Origin: Kitasatospora viridis
GTDB taxonomy: Bacteria; Actinomycetota; Actinomycetes; Streptomycetales; Streptomycetaceae
Assembly: GCF_007829815.1 (NCBI RefSeq)
Contig: NZ_VIWT01000002.1
Location: 62,001 to 126,000, forward strand
Length of the DNA stretch: 64,000 bases
Direction: 5' to 3'
In this document: piece after piece, positions 8,125 through 17,071 of the stretch
Layout of the letters: each line of letters starts with the position of its first letter
Position numbering within the stretch: position 1 is the stretch's first letter
Position numbers and translations under genes: made by a program
Notes under the pieces: model-generated
Databases searched by the model: none
What the model saw: the letters and a program-made list of their open reading frames with translations, nothing else
What the model was told of the DNA's origin: nothing

Positions 8125-8792
8125 AGCCCGAACACCCCTGCAGGGAGGCCGCGAACGGCCCGCTGACCAAGCAAGGGATCGCTGCCCGGCTGGCCCAGGA
8201 CATCCCGCCCGGCTCCTTCGTCAACCTCGGCATCGGCCAACCGATCCTGGTCGCAGACCACTTGCCGGAAGACTCCGGCGTCGTGCTGCACACCGAGAAC
8301 GGCATGCTCCACATGGGTCCCGCCGCCGGGGGAGCGGAGGCCGACCCCGAGCTGATCAACGCCGGCAAGGCCCCGGTGACCGAACTGCCCGGCGCGGCCT
8401 ACTTCCACCACGCCGACTCCTTCGCCATGATCCGCGGCGGGCACCTGGACATCTGCGTGATGGGGGCCTTCCAGGTCTCCACGGCGGGCGACCTCGCCAA
8501 CTGGGACACCGGCGAACCCGGCGCGATCCCCGCCGTGGGCGGGGCGATGGACCTGGCGATCGGCGCCAAGCGGGTCTTCGTGATGATGACGCTGTTCACC
8601 AAGTCCGGTGCGCCCAAGCTGGTTCCGCGCTGCTCCTACCCGCTGACCGGGGCGGGCTGCGTCGACCGCGTCTACAGCGACTTCGCCGTGCTCGACCTCA
8701 CGCCGCGGGGCGTGCGGGTGCACGAGACCTTCGGTACCACCGTCGGGGAACTCGCCGAGCGCCTGGGGCTGCCCCTGCTCGGTCCGGCCTGA
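8121..8792 (+). CDS. pcaJ: 3-oxoadipate CoA-transferase, subunit B
   Basis: 223 residues. The beta subunit of the CoA-transferase, with the catalytic glutamate in the TENGMLHMGP segment and the nucleotide-loop FVNLGIGQPILVADHL. Further family blocks are GGHLDICVMGAFQVS and GGAMDLAIGAKRVFV. The GTG start overlaps the pcaI stop (GTGA), so the two subunits are translationally coupled. Two bases after its stop the convergent dioxygenase-reductase gene ends. Confidence 0.9.
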   Translation: MKPEHPCREAANGPLTKQGIAARLAQDIPPGSFVNLGIGQPILVADHLPEDSGVVLHTENGMLHMGPAAGGAEADPELINAGKAPVTELPGAAYFHHADSFAMIRGGHLDICVMGAFQVSTAGDLANWDTGEPGAIPAVGGAMDLAIGAKRVFVMMTLFTKSGAPKLVPRCSYPLTGAGCVDRVYSDFAVLDLTPRGVRVHETFGTTVGELAERLGLPLLGPA

Positions 8793-8794
8793 GG

Positions 8795-10786
8795 TCACTC
8801 CCCGGGAGCGAGGACGATGTCGAAGCGCACCCGGGACCAGGCCCGACCGCCCGGTTGCAGGCTGCCCGGCTCCCGGCCGTCGGGTGCCGGGGTGCCGGGA
8901 CGCTGGTCGGCGAAGCGCTTGACGAGCCCGTCCCGTACGCCGAACACCGCGTCGCCGAAAAGCAGTTGGGGATCGTCCTCGACGAAGATGTGGGTCACCA
9001 GGGTGCGGTGGCCGGGCGCGGTCACCATGAAGTGCAGGTGCGCGGGCCGCATCGCGGACCGGCCGGCCGCGGCCAGCAGCCGGCCCACCGGCCCGTCGTC
9101 CGGGACGGGGTAGCGGGTGGGCTTGAGCGCCCAGAACCGGTAGCCGCCGTCCCGGTCCGCGCGCAGCCGGCCACGGCCGGCGACCCGGCCGTCGGGGTAC
9201 TGGACGTCGTACTGGCCGTCCTCGTCGGCCTGCCACACCTCGATCAGGGCGCCGCCCACCGGCTTCCCGTCGGTGTCGGTCACGGTGCCCTCGACCCAGC
9301 AGGGCGTGCCCGGCGCGCCGCCCGCGAGGTCGCCGCCGAGCGGGACCTCCGGGGAGTCGGCGACGAAGAACGGGCCGAGCACGGTGGCCTCGGTGGCGTC
9401 CCGGTAGGCCTCGTTGTTGACGGCGACGGTCTGCATCGAGACGCCGAGGACGTCCGAGAGCAGGACGAACTCCTGGCGCTTGTCGTCGGTGCGGTGCCCG
9501 GCTTCGGCGAGGAACTCGACGGCACCCCGCCACTCCCGCTCGGTCAGCCGGACCTCGCGGACGAAGGCGTGCAGGTGCCCGGTCAGCGACTCCAGCAGCC
9601 GGCGCAGCCGCGGGTCGGGGCAGGCCGCGAAGCCGGCGACCGCGCGGTCGGCCAACTCGCTCTCGCGGAGCTCCTGTTCACGGGCGCTCTGGTCGCGGTC
9701 GGTGGCGGCCGGGGCGCTGCCGGTCAGGGCGGCGGTGAGCAGGGCCATCAGGTCCTGCTCGGTGACGGGCACGGGGTTGGTGGCGGGTGCGGCTGCCAGG
9801 ATCCGGCGCACGGCCTCGGGCAGGTCCCGCTCGGTGAGACCGAGATCGGCGAGCCGGCGCGGGGCGCCGAGCGCCTCCCGCAGGCGCTCAAGAGCGGCCA
9901 CCGCGGCCACCGCCGGGTCGCCGTCCGCCGGGCCGGGGTGGCCGAGGGCGGCGGCGAGCCGGGCCGAAAGCGCGGGCACGGCATGCGCGTTGAGCGCCAG
10001 CACGTACGGCAGCACGATCGCGTGGGTCTGCGCGTGCGGGAGGCCGAAGGTGCCGCCGAGCACGTGGCAGATCCGGTGGTGCAGGCCGGAGCCGGCGGAC
10101 GCGAACGCCACCGCGGCCGAGTAACTGCCGTGCAGCGCCTGCTCCCGCGCGGCCAGGTCGCCGCCGTCCGCCACGATCGCGGGCAGGGCGGCCGCCAGGG
10201 CCCGCGCGCCCTCCAGGGCCAGCGCCCGGTTGATCGGGTCGGCGCGCGGGGCCCACAGCGAATCGACGCAGTGGGCCAGGCTGTTGAGGCCCGAGGCCAC
10301 CGAGAGGCCGACGGGGAGGGTGCGGGTGAGCTCGGCGTCGTGGATGACGCTGACGGGCAGCACGCGGTCGTCGCTGCCGGTGGTCTTGGTCCGCCCCTCG
10401 GTCAGGCCCCACACGTCGGTGGCCTCGGACCCGGCGTAGGTGGTCGGCACGGCCACGATCGGCAGGCCGGTGGTCAGCGCGACCGCCTTGGCCAGCCCGG
10501 TGGCCGACCCGCCGCCGACGCTCACCAGCAGGTCGATCCCGTGCGCCGCGGCGGCGGCCCGCGCGGCCTCGGCCAGTTCGACGGGCACGTGCTCGACCAC
10601 CCGGTCGAACCGGAGCGCGACCTCGATGCCCGCGCAGACGCGCTCCGCGAGCTGCCGCCGGCCGGGGGAGGCCAGCACCATCACCCGGGTGGCGCCGAGC
10701 CGCTCGCACTCCGCCGCGAGGTGCGCCGCCGCCTGCCCCGAACCGGACAGCACCCGCTGGCCCAGGGTGCGGTGACTGAAGGTCAT
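8795..10786 (-). CDS. Maleylacetate reductase - hydroxyquinol 1,2-dioxygenase fusion
   Basis: 663 residues in one uninterrupted frame, joining two enzymes normally encoded separately. Residues 1-350 are an iron-type alcohol dehydrogenase fold of the maleylacetate reductase kind: SVGGGSATGLAKAVA for NAD(P) binding, PTTYAGSEATDVWG, and the metal-site helices with GLHHRICHVLGG and LPHAQTHAIVLPY. A polar linker (355-375) leads to residues 376-663, an intradiol ring-cleavage dioxygenase with an N-terminal dimer domain and Fe(III) ligands Y526 (DGQYDVQ), Y559 (TRYPVPDDGP), H583 and H585 (RPAHLHF). Hydroxyquinol would be cleaved to maleylacetate, which the same polypeptide reduces to 3-oxoadipate. 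The MTFSHRTLGQ start has a GGAGGG upstream. Confidence 0.9.
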   Translation of the reverse strand: MTFSHRTLGQRVLSGSGQAAAHLAAECERLGATRVMVLASPGRRQLAERVCAGIEVALRFDRVVEHVPVELAEAARAAAAAHGIDLLVSVGGGSATGLAKAVALTTGLPIVAVPTTYAGSEATDVWGLTEGRTKTTGSDDRVLPVSVIHDAELTRTLPVGLSVASGLNSLAHCVDSLWAPRADPINRALALEGARALAAALPAIVADGGDLAAREQALHGSYSAAVAFASAGSGLHHRICHVLGGTFGLPHAQTHAIVLPYVLALNAHAVPALSARLAAALGHPGPADGDPAVAAVAALERLREALGAPRRLADLGLTERDLPEAVRRILAAAPATNPVPVTEQDLMALLTAALTGSAPAATDRDQSAREQELRESELADRAVAGFAACPDPRLRRLLESLTGHLHAFVREVRLTEREWRGAVEFLAEAGHRTDDKRQEFVLLSDVLGVSMQTVAVNNEAYRDATEATVLGPFFVADSPEVPLGGDLAGGAPGTPCWVEGTVTDTDGKPVGGALIEVWQADEDGQYDVQYPDGRVAGRGRLRADRDGGYRFWALKPTRYPVPDDGPVGRLLAAAGRSAMRPAHLHFMVTAPGHRTLVTHIFVEDDPQLLFGDAVFGVRDGLVKRFADQRPGTPAPDGREPGSLQPGGRAWSRVRFDIVLAPGE

Positions 10787-10896
10787 GGACACGATGGGGT
10801 CCCTCCGTCGCGTGACAGTCCTCCCCACCGATGGTGGACGAAGCAGCGCCGGATGGGAACGAGGCGTGACCTGGCGGACCGCGCCGGGTCGGCGGA

Positions 10897-11823
10897 TCAG
10901 CGGCCCCGGAAGGCCTGCCGGTAGGCACCGGGAGTGGTGGCCAGCGCGGCGCGGAAGCGGCGGCGCAGGTTGACGGCGGAGGCCAGGCCGACCCGGGTCG
11001 CGATCGCCTCGACCGGCAGGTCCGTCCGCTCCAGCAGGGTGCGGGCGGCGGCCAGTCGGCGGGTGAGCAGCCAGGCGCCCGGGCTGGTGCCGAGCTGCTC
11101 GGCGAAGCGCCGGGCCAGGGTGCGGGGGGAGACGTTGAGCTGACCCGCCATCAGGTCCACCGAGAGCGGCGCGCCGAGCCGCTCCTCGACCCAGGCGAGC
11201 AGGCCGGCCAGGCCGTCGTCGGGGCCGTCGTCCAGCACTGGTGAGGGTTCGTCATGCGGCGCCACCGCCATGTGCCGGGCGAGCCGGTCGGCGAACGCGG
11301 CGCCGTGGTCGCTGCGCACCAGGTGCAGGCACAGGTCGAGGCCGGCCCCCGCGCCCGCGCTGGTGGCGACGTCGCCGTGGTCCAGGAAGCGGTGCCGCGG
11401 CTCGACGCGCACGTTCGGGAACTCGCGCCCCAACTGCTCGGCGCGCGCCCGGTGGGTGGTCGCCGAGCGGCCGTCCAACAGCCCGGTGCGGGCCAGCGCG
11501 AACACCCCGGAGCAGATCGCCGCCAGCCGCGCCCCGCGCGCGTGCGCCCGCAGCAGCGCCTCCCGCACCCGCTCGGGGAGCGGCTCCTCGACCGGCAGCC
11601 AGCCCGGCACGATCACGGTGTCCGCGGTCTCCAGAGCTTCCAGCCCGCGCGCCACCGTGATGGCGTACCCGCCGGTGGTCGGCACCTGGCCGGGCGTCTC
11701 GGTGCAGGTCTCGAAGGCGTAGTGCCGCGGCATGCCCGGCCGCTCGGTGCCGAAGACCTCGACGGCGCAGCCGAGTTCGAACGTCGACTGCACCGGGCGT
11801 ACCAGGGCCACCACACGATGCAT
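10897..11823 (-). CDS. GlxA-family AraC-type regulator with DJ-1/PfpI-like domain
   Basis: 308 residues. The first 185 form a DJ-1/PfpI (GATase1-like) domain with the nucleophile-elbow region LAAICSGVFALA. The remainder is an AraC-type double helix-turn-helix (LSVDLMAGQLNVSPRTLARRF, then VEAIATRVGLASAVNLRRRF). Such proteins are FtrA/GlxA-like activators. The MHRVVALV start fits the family; another ATG six codons upstream is possible and neither has a strong ribosome-binding site. It is divergent from a cupin gene. Lying upstream of the hydroxyquinol fusion gene on the same strand, it could regulate it, which is inference from position alone. Confidence 0.82.
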   Translation of the reverse strand: MHRVVALVRPVQSTFELGCAVEVFGTERPGMPRHYAFETCTETPGQVPTTGGYAITVARGLEALETADTVIVPGWLPVEEPLPERVREALLRAHARGARLAAICSGVFALARTGLLDGRSATTHRARAEQLGREFPNVRVEPRHRFLDHGDVATSAGAGAGLDLCLHLVRSDHGAAFADRLARHMAVAPHDEPSPVLDDGPDDGLAGLLAWVEERLGAPLSVDLMAGQLNVSPRTLARRFAEQLGTSPGAWLLTRRLAAARTLLERTDLPVEAIATRVGLASAVNLRRRFRAALATTPGAYRQAFRGR

Positions 11824-11895
11824 GGCAGGAAAGTACCCCATGCTGTCAGCCCGGGCCCTCACCGGCCCGGGCCCGCGCCCGGCACCGTGGTGGGC

Positions 11896-12231
11896 ATGCA
11901 CCCCGAGATCCTCGCCCAGCAGGGCTACACCGCCGTCCGCGCCGATCGGACCCCCACCCGCGAGCTCTTCCCCGGCATCCAGCTGCGCGACCTGTGGCGC
12001 GGTCCGACCGGCGCGCACGCCCACCTCCTGGAGATGGCGCCCGGCAGCGGCTGGCCGCGCCGCGACGTCCACGAGCCCGGCCCGGAGGAGGTCTACGTGG
12101 TCTCCGGCACCTTCAACGACGGCGCCGTCGACCACCCCGCCGGCACCTTCCTGCACGCCCCCGCCGGCTCCTGGCACCTGCCCTCGACCAGCACGGGCTG
12201 CACGCTGTTCGTCTTCTACCCGCAGGGGTAG
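11896..12231 (+). CDS. Small cupin-domain protein
   Basis: 111 residues. A single cupin barrel with VHEPGPEEVYVVSG and a second motif around HAPAGSWHLPS, similar to ChrR-like cupins, so a metal-binding or sensor role is possible. It begins 72 bases from the divergent GlxA-type regulator and may be under its control. No enzymatic activity can be assigned. Confidence 0.75.
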   Translation: MHPEILAQQGYTAVRADRTPTRELFPGIQLRDLWRGPTGAHAHLLEMAPGSGWPRRDVHEPGPEEVYVVSGTFNDGAVDHPAGTFLHAPAGSWHLPSTSTGCTLFVFYPQG

Positions 12232-12245
12232 CGCTCTCGGCGGCG

Positions 12246-12617
12246 TTACGCGGCCGGGCCGCCCTCGGTGACGAAGGTGTAGAGCTCGACGATCACGCCG
12301 TCCCGGCAGTGGGCGATGTCCATCCCGCGCACCACCGGGTTGCCGCCTGCCGGGCCGTAGCGGAAGCCGAGGTGGCCGAGGTCGTGGTTGACCGAGACCG
12401 GCCCGTCCGGGCGGAAGGTCCAGTCCGGCGACTGCTCGCGCAGCTCCAGGGCCCGCAGCAGCAGGGCCTCGCGGCCCCGGACGACGCGGTCGGGTTCGTA
12501 CCAGACGACGTCCTGGGCGTAGGTGGTGGCGACGGCCGCGGCGAGCCGGCCGGGGTCGGGCTCGTTGAAGACGTCGAGCAGGTTGGCACGCATCAGGTCG
12601 GCGACGCTGGGGTTCAC
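12246..12617 (-). CDS. SnoaL-like (NTF2-fold) protein
   Basis: 123 residues. NTF2/SnoaL-like fold pattern: N-terminal helix with LLDVFNEPDPGRLAAAVATTY, then DVVWYEPDRVVRGREALLLRA and C-terminal strands with DIAHCRDGVIVELYTFV. Members are small-molecule isomerases, hydroxylases or lack activity. The GTG start follows GAGGAG at six bases. It faces the cupin gene with only 14 bases between stops. Confidence 0.75.
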   Translation of the reverse strand: MNPSVADLMRANLLDVFNEPDPGRLAAAVATTYAQDVVWYEPDRVVRGREALLLRALELREQSPDWTFRPDGPVSVNHDLGHLGFRYGPAGGNPVVRGMDIAHCRDGVIVELYTFVTEGGPAA

Positions 12618-12764
12618 GGTGCGCTCCTCGTCCGGAGGTCGCTGGCGGCACCCATCGTGGCCGCGGACCCGGGCGAGGCGCAGCCCGCCCCGCCGATCGG
12701 CGGCGGGCGATCGGCACGTACGCTTCGTCCGGTATTCGTTGGGTGTGGACCGAGAGGGAGCCTG

Positions 12765-13199
12765 GTGGCCGGAGAACTGATGGTGTGGGCGGAGGCCCCG
12801 CCGCTGCGCACGGCGGGCGAGCTGACCGTCGTCATCGACGGCGCCAAGGCCGGCACGGTCATGCAGGGCACCGCGGCGCCGTTCCCGCTCGCGCCGGGCC
12901 GGCACACGGTGCGGGTCGGCGCCCGGGGCTGGCGCTCGAACACCAGCACCGTCGAGGTCGCCGAGGGCGGCACCGTGCGGCTGGCCGTGTTCAGCACGGG
13001 CCTGTCGACGATGGGCGCGATCCTGCCGGTGCTGGGTCTGCTGGGCCTGATCCCGGGGCTGATCTACCGGCTGCGTCCGCTGTCGGAGGCTCCGGCCGCG
13101 GAGTCCGTCGCGGCTGCTGAGGAGGCCTCCGCCGCTACCGGGTCCGGTCTCTGGTGGGAGTCCGACCCCAAGTTGGCGAAGCGGTACGGCGGCAAGTAG
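12765..13199 (+). CDS. Small membrane protein of unknown function
   Basis: 144 residues. The first 80 look like a small beta domain resembling PEGA-type surface-layer modules (GELTVVIDGAKAGTV, then PFPLAPGRHTVRVGARGW). A hydrophobic segment at about residues 87-107 (LSTMGAILPVLGLLGLIPGL) should span the membrane, followed by an alanine/glutamate-rich tail ending DPKLAKRYGGK. The GTG start is preferred because GAGGGAG lies six bases upstream; the ATG five codons on is an alternative. Function unknown. Confidence 0.65.
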   Translation: MAGELMVWAEAPPLRTAGELTVVIDGAKAGTVMQGTAAPFPLAPGRHTVRVGARGWRSNTSTVEVAEGGTVRLAVFSTGLSTMGAILPVLGLLGLIPGLIYRLRPLSEAPAAESVAAAEEASAATGSGLWWESDPKLAKRYGGK

Positions 13200-13361
13200 G
13201 CCGCACGCGGGGTTCCCAAGGGCTCCGGTGGGGGCCATCATGGCTCCGCGCACTTGTCTGTCCACGGTCATCCGGCGGGGCCCCACAACCCGTCAGGGCC
13301 GTCTCAGTCATGCCCCGGTGCGCCGCACGCAGTTGACCCCCACCTCTGTCGAGGAGAACTC

Positions 13362-14339
13362 ATGCGCATCCTCAGGCCCGCCACCCCCGCCCGGCTCACC
13401 GCCGCGCTGGCCCTCGCCGCGCTGGCGACCGCCCTGGTCGCGCCCGGCGCCGAGGCCCGCCCGGCCCCGGCCGCCGAGCAGCACGCCGCCCACCAGCACG
13501 CGGGCGTCAAGCCGCTCGGCCGTACCACCGGCGCCGGCGCCGCCGGCCGGCTGGCCCGCGCGCCGCAGGACGACAACACGCTCAGCGTCCAGTCCAGCGG
13601 CAGCCAGGGCGTGGTCTCGCCGAACCCGCGCGTGTACCTGGTCTTCTGGGGCTCCCAGTGGGCCAACGACCCGGCCGGCGTGGCGCCCGACATGCAGGCC
13701 ATGTTCAAGGGCCTCTACGGCAGCCAGGACACCTGGGGCACCATCCTCGACCAGTACTGCGAGGGCGTCCCCACCGGCACCACCGACTGCGCCGGCGGCG
13801 GAACCCCCATCAGCCACCCGAGCAGCAGCCCGCTGGCCGGCGTCTGGTTCGACAACTCCGCTGCCGCCCCGGACAGCGCCGCCGCGAGCGACCTCGCGGG
13901 CGAGGCCGCCAACGCCGCCGCCCACTTCGGCAACACCACCCAGACGCCCAACCTCGACGCCCAGTACGTGATCCTCTCGCCCACCGGCACCCACCCCGAC
14001 GGCTTCCCCGACTCGGGCTTCTGCGCCTGGCACGACCAGACCTCCAGCCCGTACGGCACGCTCGCCTACACCAACATGCCGTACATCCCGGACAGCGGCG
14101 CCGGCGCCTGCACCACCTTCACCGACGGCCGCCTGCTCTCCGGCATCGAGTCCACCGAGACGCACGAGTACGCCGAGACCGTCACCGACTTCTGGCCGAG
14201 CATCGGCTGGAACGGCAACAACGGTGAGATCGGCGACGAGTGCCAGGACATGGACGCCTACGTCACCCTCTCCACCGGCACCTTCGACCTCCAGGGCCTG
14301 TGGTCCAACGCGACCGACAGCTGCGTCACCCAGGGCTGA
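13362..14339 (+). CDS. Secreted protein with an HExxE motif, possible metalloprotease-like
   Basis: 325 residues with a clear signal peptide: RPATPARLTAALALAALATA and cleavage near GAEA at about 30. The mature part contains RVYLVFWGSQW, paired cysteines, and a C-terminal STETHEYAETVTDFWP segment whose HEYAE resembles a zinc-protease helix (HExxE), followed by NGEIGDECQD. I recognise a family of exported actinobacterial proteins but not a proven function. The start follows GAGGAG. The convergent murF gene ends 22 bases away. Confidence 0.7.
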   Translation: MRILRPATPARLTAALALAALATALVAPGAEARPAPAAEQHAAHQHAGVKPLGRTTGAGAAGRLARAPQDDNTLSVQSSGSQGVVSPNPRVYLVFWGSQWANDPAGVAPDMQAMFKGLYGSQDTWGTILDQYCEGVPTGTTDCAGGGTPISHPSSSPLAGVWFDNSAAAPDSAAASDLAGEAANAAAHFGNTTQTPNLDAQYVILSPTGTHPDGFPDSGFCAWHDQTSSPYGTLAYTNMPYIPDSGAGACTTFTDGRLLSGIESTETHEYAETVTDFWPSIGWNGNNGEIGDECQDMDAYVTLSTGTFDLQGLWSNATDSCVTQG

Positions 14340-14361
14340 CGCGAGGTCGGAGCGGTCGGCC

Positions 14362-15744
14362 TCACCCCGCCTGGCCGAGCAGCCGGGCGGTCTCCGCCAG
14401 GCCGGTGCTGTGCGAGCCCTTGACCAGCACCAGGTCGCCCGGCAGCAGTCGCCCCCGCAGGTGCTCCAGCGCCGCGCCGCCGTCGGGCAGCAGGGTGCTG
14501 GGGACGCCGCCGGCCTCGGCCTGACGGTGCATCAGTTCGGCCTGCGCACCGCCCACGGCGACCAGTTCGCCGATCCCGAGGGCGGCGGCCCGCCGGCCCA
14601 CCTCCGCGTGGTGGGCCGGCGAGTCGGCGCCCAGCTCGGCCATCTCGCCGAGCACCGCGACGACGCGCCGCCCGTCGGGGCCGGCCATCGCGAGCACGGT
14701 GCGCAGGGCGGCGGCCATCGCGTCGGGGTTGGCGTTGAAGGCGTCGTCGACGATCGTCACCCCGTCCGGACGCTCCGTCACCGCCATCCGACCGGGGCTC
14801 AACAGCCGTGCCGCACACAGCGATTCGGCGATCCGGCCGAGCTCGCCGCCCAGCCCCAGGGCGACCGCCGCGGCGGCCGCGGCGTTGGCGACCTGGTGCT
14901 CGCCGTGCAGCGCCAGCCGCACCCGGGCCGCCGCGCCGCCGCGGCGCAGCGTGAACGACGGGCGCCCGGCCCGGTCCAGCGCGACGTCCGCGGCCCGCAC
15001 CTCGCCCGTGCCCAGGCCGAAGGTCAGCACCGGGGCGGCGGTCCGTACGGCCATCGACATCACGTACGGGTCATCGGCGTTGAGCACCGCCAGCCCGTCC
15101 GCCGGCAGCGCCTCGACCAGCTCGCCCTTGGCGGCGGCGATCGCCTCCTTGCTGCCGCCGAACTCCCCGATGTGCGCGGTGCCGACGTTGAGCACCAGCC
15201 CGACCGACGGCGGCAGGACGCCGGTCAGGTGGGCGATGTGGCCGGCCCGGCTGGCGCCCATCTCGGCCACCAGGTAGTCGGTCGCCCCGTCGGCCCGCAG
15301 CACGGTCAGCGGCAGGCCGATCTCGTTGTTGAAGGACAGCGGCGTCGCCACCGTGCGGCCCATCGGGGCCAGCAGCTGGGCCAGCAGGTCCTTGGTGCTC
15401 GTCTTCCCGGCCGAACCGGTCAGTGCGACCACCGTCGCCGACTTCAGCCGCGCCGCCACCGTGCGCGCCAGCACGGTCAGCGCCGCCAGCACGTCGGGCA
15501 CCACCACGGCCGGCACCCCGACCGGACGGGCCGCCAGCACCGCCACGGCGCCCGCCGCCACCGCCTGGCGGGCGAACCGGTGGCCGTCGGTGTGCTGCCC
15601 CGGCAGCGCCACGAACAGCGCCCCCGGCTCGGCCAGCCGCGAGTCGATGACCGCGGGCCGGTCCACCGTCGCCGCCGGGTCGGCGACGTCGACGAGCCGG
15701 CCCCCGACGGCCTGCGCGATCTGATGCAGCGTCATGGGAACCAT
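14362..15744 (-). CDS. murF: UDP-MurNAc-tripeptide--D-Ala-D-Ala ligase (MurF), stand-alone copy
   Basis: 460 residues. All Mur-ligase parts are present: N-terminal UDP-MurNAc domain (VIDSRLAEPGALFVALPG), ATP loop at 110-115 in LTGSAGKTSTKDLL, FNNEIGLPLTVL, the HGEHQVANAAAA block and the C-terminal domain with VIVDDAFNANPDAM-like sequence and LVKGSHSTGLAETA. The enzyme adds D-Ala-D-Ala to UDP-MurNAc-tripeptide in the cytoplasm. It is not in a division and cell-wall cluster: no mraY, murD or ftsW is adjacent, so it may be a second copy. The start could be this ATG (MVPMTLHQIA) or the one three codons later. Confidence 0.88.
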   Translation of the reverse strand: MVPMTLHQIAQAVGGRLVDVADPAATVDRPAVIDSRLAEPGALFVALPGQHTDGHRFARQAVAAGAVAVLAARPVGVPAVVVPDVLAALTVLARTVAARLKSATVVALTGSAGKTSTKDLLAQLLAPMGRTVATPLSFNNEIGLPLTVLRADGATDYLVAEMGASRAGHIAHLTGVLPPSVGLVLNVGTAHIGEFGGSKEAIAAAKGELVEALPADGLAVLNADDPYVMSMAVRTAAPVLTFGLGTGEVRAADVALDRAGRPSFTLRRGGAAARVRLALHGEHQVANAAAAAAVALGLGGELGRIAESLCAARLLSPGRMAVTERPDGVTIVDDAFNANPDAMAAALRTVLAMAGPDGRRVVAVLGEMAELGADSPAHHAEVGRRAAALGIGELVAVGGAQAELMHRQAEAGGVPSTLLPDGGAALEHLRGRLLPGDLVLVKGSHSTGLAETARLLGQAG

Positions 15745-15871
15745 GCGGCCGACGGTATCGGCGCCCCGGCGCGCCCGGGGCACGCCACGCGGCCCGGGCT
15801 CCCCGGGAACAGCCGTCCGGACTGCCACGATGGCCGGGGGTACGGGTCAGGGCACAGGTGAGGAGCACAGC

Positions 15872-16780
15872 ATGGCCGACCGCGTGGCACCCGTCAGCGT
15901 GGTGATCGCCGCCTACAACGCCGAACGCACCCTCGGCGCCGCGCTGGAGTCGGCGCTGCGTCAGGACCCCGGGCCCGCCGAGGTGATCGTCGTCGACGAC
16001 GGGTCACTGGACGGCACCGCCCGGATCGCCGCCGCCCACCCCGGCGTCCAGCTGCTGCGGCAGCGCAACCAGGGCCCGTCGGCCGCCCGCAACGCCGGCA
16101 TCGCCCGGGCCACCCAGCCCTGGGTGGCCTTCCTCGACGCCGACGACCTCTGGCTGCCCGGCAAACTGGACCGCCAGCTGCGCGCCCTGGAACGCGACCC
16201 GCAGGCCGTGCTGCTGGCGGGCGACTGGGTGCGCGACGAACGGGCGGCCACCGCCGTCCCGGCCGGCCCCGTCAGCCGGCCCGGCTACCGGGACGTGCTG
16301 CTGCTCAACCGCTTCCAGACCTCCACCGTGCTGGTCCGGGCCGACGTGCTCGACCGGGCCGGCGGCTTCGACCCCTCGCTCGACGGGGCGGAGGACTGGG
16401 ACCTGTGGCTGCGCTGCGCCCGGCTCGGCCCGGTGCTCAAGCTGGACGTCCCGCTGGTGGTCTACCGGGACGAGCCCACCGGCTACAGCAAGGACCTGGT
16501 CCGGCTCTACCGGCGGATGCTGCCGATGCTCCACCGCGAGCAGGCCCGCCCGCGCACCCGCGACACCCTCACCGCGGGCGCCTTCGCCCAGGTGATGGCC
16601 TGGCACCACCTGCGGTTCGCGGTGGCGTTCGTGCTGGCCGGGCAGCACCGGCAGGTCGGGGAGGTGGCGCGCGAGCTGCGGCTGGCCGGACTGCTGCGGC
16701 ACGTGCCGGCCGCCACCGTCCGCCACCTGGTGCCGTTCCTCGGCGGCCGCGCGCTGCGCCGCCTGCGACCCGGTGCCTAG
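15872..16780 (+). CDS. Family 2 glycosyltransferase
   Basis: 302 residues. GT-A fold: SVVIAAYNAERTLGAALESAL at the N-terminus, VIVVDDGSLDGTARIA, QGPSAARNAGIARA and the metal-binding FLDADDLWLPGKL (DxD-like). A later GAEDWDLWLRCARLG segment is typical of polymer-type GT2 enzymes such as those making capsule or teichoic-acid-like glycans. No membrane segment is evident, so it works in the cytoplasm. It is divergent from murF, which hints at a cell-envelope role. Donor and acceptor are unknown. Confidence 0.85.
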   Translation: MADRVAPVSVVIAAYNAERTLGAALESALRQDPGPAEVIVVDDGSLDGTARIAAAHPGVQLLRQRNQGPSAARNAGIARATQPWVAFLDADDLWLPGKLDRQLRALERDPQAVLLAGDWVRDERAATAVPAGPVSRPGYRDVLLLNRFQTSTVLVRADVLDRAGGFDPSLDGAEDWDLWLRCARLGPVLKLDVPLVVYRDEPTGYSKDLVRLYRRMLPMLHREQARPRTRDTLTAGAFAQVMAWHHLRFAVAFVLAGQHRQVGEVARELRLAGLLRHVPAATVRHLVPFLGGRALRRLRPGA

Positions 16781-16785
16781 CCGTC

Positions 16786-16818
16786 GGCGGGGTGCGGGTC
16801 TCGTGCCCGCACCCCGCC
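16786..16818. terminator. Bidirectional terminator hairpin
   Basis: GGCGGGGTGCGGG pairs perfectly with CCCGCACCCCGCC over 13 bp around a seven-base loop. It lies in the gap between the glycosyltransferase and the convergent toxin-immunity operon. Confidence 0.75.
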
Positions 16819-16825
16819 ACCGGGC

Positions 16826-17071
16826 TCAGGAGTCGTCCTGGGCCTCCAGGAAGTAGGAGTACCCCGTGGAGTCCGCCTCGACCGACAGCAGGCGCTCGAC
16901 CTCGGCCAACTGGGCGTCCGAGAGCGGGAAACTCGACCCGATCAAGTCCGGGAACGGTCCGACCAGGCGGGCCGCGTCCGCCTCGGTGAAGTCGGCCGGG
17001 AGCTCCCACTCGACGGCCAACGTGTCGTCGCTGCGGTCGAAGCCGAGCACCACCCAGATCACTTCACACAC
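16826..17071 (-). CDS. Putative immunity protein for the Rhs toxin
   Basis: 81 residues, acidic (many Asp/Glu), with a short repeated aromatic/Asp pattern and an ending (SYFLEAQDDS) resembling DUF7683-type small proteins found beside Rhs toxins. The GTG start lies inside the Rhs gene's last codons, a 13-base overlap, with AGGGAAGG just upstream, so it is the third gene of the operon. Position, size and acidity suit an immunity protein that neutralises the basic rRNase tip. It does not look like the E. coli colicin E3 immunity protein, so the pairing is inferred. Confidence 0.7.
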   Translation of the reverse strand: MCEVIWVVLGFDRSDDTLAVEWELPADFTEADAARLVGPFPDLIGSSFPLSDAQLAEVERLLSVEADSTGYSYFLEAQDDS

